Shown here: positions 62,250 through 64,000 of the stretch, one piece after another
Layout: every line of letters starts with the position of its first letter
Numbering within the stretch: position 1 is the stretch's first letter
Source: Brevibacillus brevis NBRC 100599
GTDB lineage: Bacteria; Bacillota; Bacilli; Brevibacillales; Brevibacillaceae
Assembly: GCF_000010165.1 (NCBI RefSeq)
Contig: NC_012491.1
Span: forward strand, 3,355,501-3,419,500
Reading direction: 5' to 3'
DNA length: 64,000 nt
Notes under the pieces: generated by a model
The model's database searches: none
What the model was told of the DNA's origin: nothing
The model's input: the letters and a program-made list of their open reading frames with translations, nothing else
Position numbers and translations under genes: made by a program

Positions 62250-63158
62250 CTATTCGCGCCTGCGGTTGATTTGTTGCTCGAGCATGATATCCATCAAGAG
62301 TGTATCCTGCAACGGATCTTTCGGGTCTGCCGTCAGCAAGGCAGCAACAGCGGCCATCGAACATCGAACGGATTGGTAGGAATAAAAAGCATCTCGCTCC
62401 GATTCACTGAACAAAGATATATCCGATCGCTCTTGGGGCGGATATGGGAAGTCAGTCTCGACACCAGCACGATCGAGAACAATGAGTGCCTGTTTAATCG
62501 CAATCAATGCTGCACTGACACTAATTCCGTATTCTTGGCGTAGATCTTCCCACACCTGAAAAGCAGATTTTTCTACCCTTTCCTGATTGGAGCGCGTAAT
62601 GATTCCTGTTTTGCGCCCTTCTTTCAATAACCAATCCACAAAAATATCGTTACGTGGAGGAAAAGCGTATACTTGCAGCTTCATTTCCAATTCTGTCGGG
62701 TTATCCTTGGCAAATCGAGCGTGAGCCAACGACATTTCGTAACGTCTGGACGGATGCCCAGGAACCGTGACAAATACCGTATCTTGTCGAACAGCTGCGA
62801 TTTGCAGCTTGGTTCGCGCTGGTATCCTGCCTTGAGGTGCCTTTTCCCTACGAATATTACCAGGAATCAATTCTACGCCGAATTGATGATACTCCAGCGG
62901 TGAATCTATCCAGGGAATGGGCTCTCTCGTCTGTATTTCGTATAGCCCGTTAAACGTCACCCATTCGCCGGGGCGGCGCTGACTGCGAACTAAAACAGCA
63001 TGAGTTTCTTTTTCTGGTGGCAATTCTGTATCTTGATCCTCCGGTGGGGGATGAATTCGCTTGTGTTCGATAAGAATGCAGTCGGTCATGAACAATCGCT
63101 CGAGCAATTCCCGCTTGCTCACCCATTCATATCCGATGCGGTAAATCCGATTTTTCAT
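62250..63158 (-). CDS. hypothetical protein
   Basis: 302 aa, soluble, without recognisable motifs. The N-terminal half is beta-rich (HAVLVRSQRRPGEWVTFNG, VFVTVPGHPSRRYEMS) and the C-terminal half helical (SAALIAIKQALIVLDRAG). AAAAGGAGG sets the ATG at 63158. The gene lies between the ABM gene and thiE in the same direction. I do not recognise the family. Confidence 0.6.
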   Translation of the reverse strand: MKNRIYRIGYEWVSKRELLERLFMTDCILIEHKRIHPPPEDQDTELPPEKETHAVLVRSQRRPGEWVTFNGLYEIQTREPIPWIDSPLEYHQFGVELIPGNIRREKAPQGRIPARTKLQIAAVRQDTVFVTVPGHPSRRYEMSLAHARFAKDNPTELEMKLQVYAFPPRNDIFVDWLLKEGRKTGIITRSNQERVEKSAFQVWEDLRQEYGISVSAALIAIKQALIVLDRAGVETDFPYPPQERSDISLFSESERDAFYSYQSVRCSMAAVAALLTADPKDPLQDTLLMDIMLEQQINRRRE

Positions 63159-63245
63159 CGGCTTCACCTCCTTTTGATCGCCATGATTGCATCATCCTGG
63201 TTTGTTTCTATTACCCTACCTTATGTAATCGTCGCTTTGTCCGTG

Positions 63246-63908
63246 CTAACGAGTTCGTACAATCCGCTGAAGCGCTTGGGCTGCTTTTTCAGGTGATTCT
63301 GCCCGGCTGATCGCACTGATAATCGCGACGCCATCGGCCCCCGCAGCAAGCACTTCAGTGGCATTTTCCAGTGTGATACCACCAATCCCGACGATAGGCA
63401 AGTCATGACCGACAGCCTTGCGGATCTCCTCTAGCCCAACTGGTCCGATGGGCTCACCAGCATCTGCCTTGGAACGTGTAGCGAACATCGCTCCTACACC
63501 AATACAATCGACGCCACCGTTTTGGGCAGCAAGTGCCTCTTCGACTGTACCTGCCGAAACACCAATGTACATCTCAGAGCCAACTTTGGCTCGTACTTCT
63601 GACAACGTCATGTCATCTTGCCCAACATGAACGCCGTCTGCCTGTAAGCGAATCGCCAGATCTACATCGTCATTCACAAAAAATACGGTATCATGTTCAC
63701 GGCATAGCTGTTGCAACTGAATGCCCAACTCATATTGTTCCTGAGCAGTTAGCTTGCTTCCTTTATCGCGTAGCTGAAGCGTGCCCACTCCACCGCGTAA
63801 TGCTGCTTCCACAGTTTGCACGGTCTTTTCACTGGAATACCCGCAATCCTGCGTGCCAATGACAAAATATACACCCATCTTTTCTCGAAGTCTTTGTCTA
63901 TCACGCAT
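63246..63908 (-). CDS. thiE: thiamine-phosphate synthase
   Basis: 220 aa TIM barrel with the ThiE motifs: VGTLQLRDKGSKLTAQE, FFVNDDVDLAIRLQADGVHVGQDD, YIGVSAGT, GVDCIGVGAMFATRSKADAG and LPIVGIGGI. It joins HMP pyrophosphate and thiazole phosphate to thiamine phosphate. The ribosome site (GGGAGGGG) lies in the last codons of the upstream gene, whose stop is 3 bases before the ATG, so the two are one operon and probably translationally coupled. Confidence 0.93.
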   Translation of the reverse strand: MRDRQRLREKMGVYFVIGTQDCGYSSEKTVQTVEAALRGGVGTLQLRDKGSKLTAQEQYELGIQLQQLCREHDTVFFVNDDVDLAIRLQADGVHVGQDDMTLSEVRAKVGSEMYIGVSAGTVEEALAAQNGGVDCIGVGAMFATRSKADAGEPIGPVGLEEIRKAVGHDLPIVGIGGITLENATEVLAAGADGVAIISAISRAESPEKAAQALQRIVRTR

Positions 63909-63911
63909 GCT

Positions 63912-64000
63912 TTATTTCCCCTCCCAACGATCCAATGCCTCTCGATAAGCGCTGGCTGCTGACTTGGCATCCGTTGCATCTGTGATCCCCGATAAGACAG
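63912..64000 (-). CDS. 3' end of a gene co-transcribed with thiE (cut by window edge)
   Basis: The last 28 codons read VLSGITDATDAKSAASAYRE and ALDRWEGK, then TAA. The stop is 3 bases before the thiE start, so it is probably another thiamine gene or a linked phosphatase/kinase. Too little is visible to name it. Confidence 0.55.
   Translation of the reverse strand, partial: VLSGITDATDAKSAASAYREALDRWEGK

Overview
The window looks like chromosome of a Brevibacillus-type Firmicute. This is inferred from about 47-50% GC by eye, strong AGGAGG-type ribosome sites with many TTG/GTG starts, tRNAs with encoded CCA, YycC, ResA/CcdA and NRPS proteins of the Brevibacillus style. I ran no database search.

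Layout. 1-1,850: start of a MarR regulator, an APH-like kinase and tRNA-Gly. 2,000-46,363: a 44-kb minus-strand hybrid NRPS/trans-AT PKS cluster, read from a strong sigma-A promoter at 46,454-46,481 downwards. 46,668-47,105: a divergent GNAT acetyltransferase, a candidate self-resistance gene. 47,130-48,708: tRNA-Leu, tRNA-Tyr, a hypothetical gene, a thioredoxin-like gene and YycC. 48,810-50,178: a 1.37-kb mini-transposon with Tn7-like ends and a 5-bp target duplication, carrying a SUKH-family gene. 50,229-57,170: a decayed gene, a small Cys-rich protein, resA-ccdA, and an RND adaptor/pump pair with its MarR regulator. 57,377-59,262: a LiaS/LiaR-type two-component system. 59,274-64,000: a hypothetical gene, a PAS histidine kinase broken by a 10-bp tandem duplication, an ABM monooxygenase, a hypothetical gene, thiE and the end of one more gene.

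How the cluster works (inference). The first synthetase (C-A-T-E, Asn code) makes an N-acyl-D-Asn cap. The last gene fuses a ClbP/ZmaM-type S12 peptidase to an ABC exporter that would remove the cap on export, the prodrug logic of xenocoumacin, colibactin and zwittermicin. SbnI-, SbnA- and SbnB-like enzymes make 2,3-diaminopropionate. A radical-SAM aminomutase that lacks the lysine-recognising Asp residues would supply a beta-amino acid. The adenylation order is Asn, X2, X3 (no Asp235), X4 (acidic pocket), X5 (acidic pocket), a ketide unit (KS-MT-KR), then Gly. There is no thioesterase. Two BtrH-like acyltransferase domains at the end suggest transfer of the chain to an amine. This order parallels edeine (beta-Tyr, isoserine, Dap, diamino-hydroxyazelaic acid, Gly, spermidine) and paenilamicin/galantin. 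Features I cannot place in a known scheme are two VOC domains plus an inactive C domain at the end of the second synthetase, C-terminal half-C domains on several subunits, and a KS-T-BtrH protein after the Gly module.
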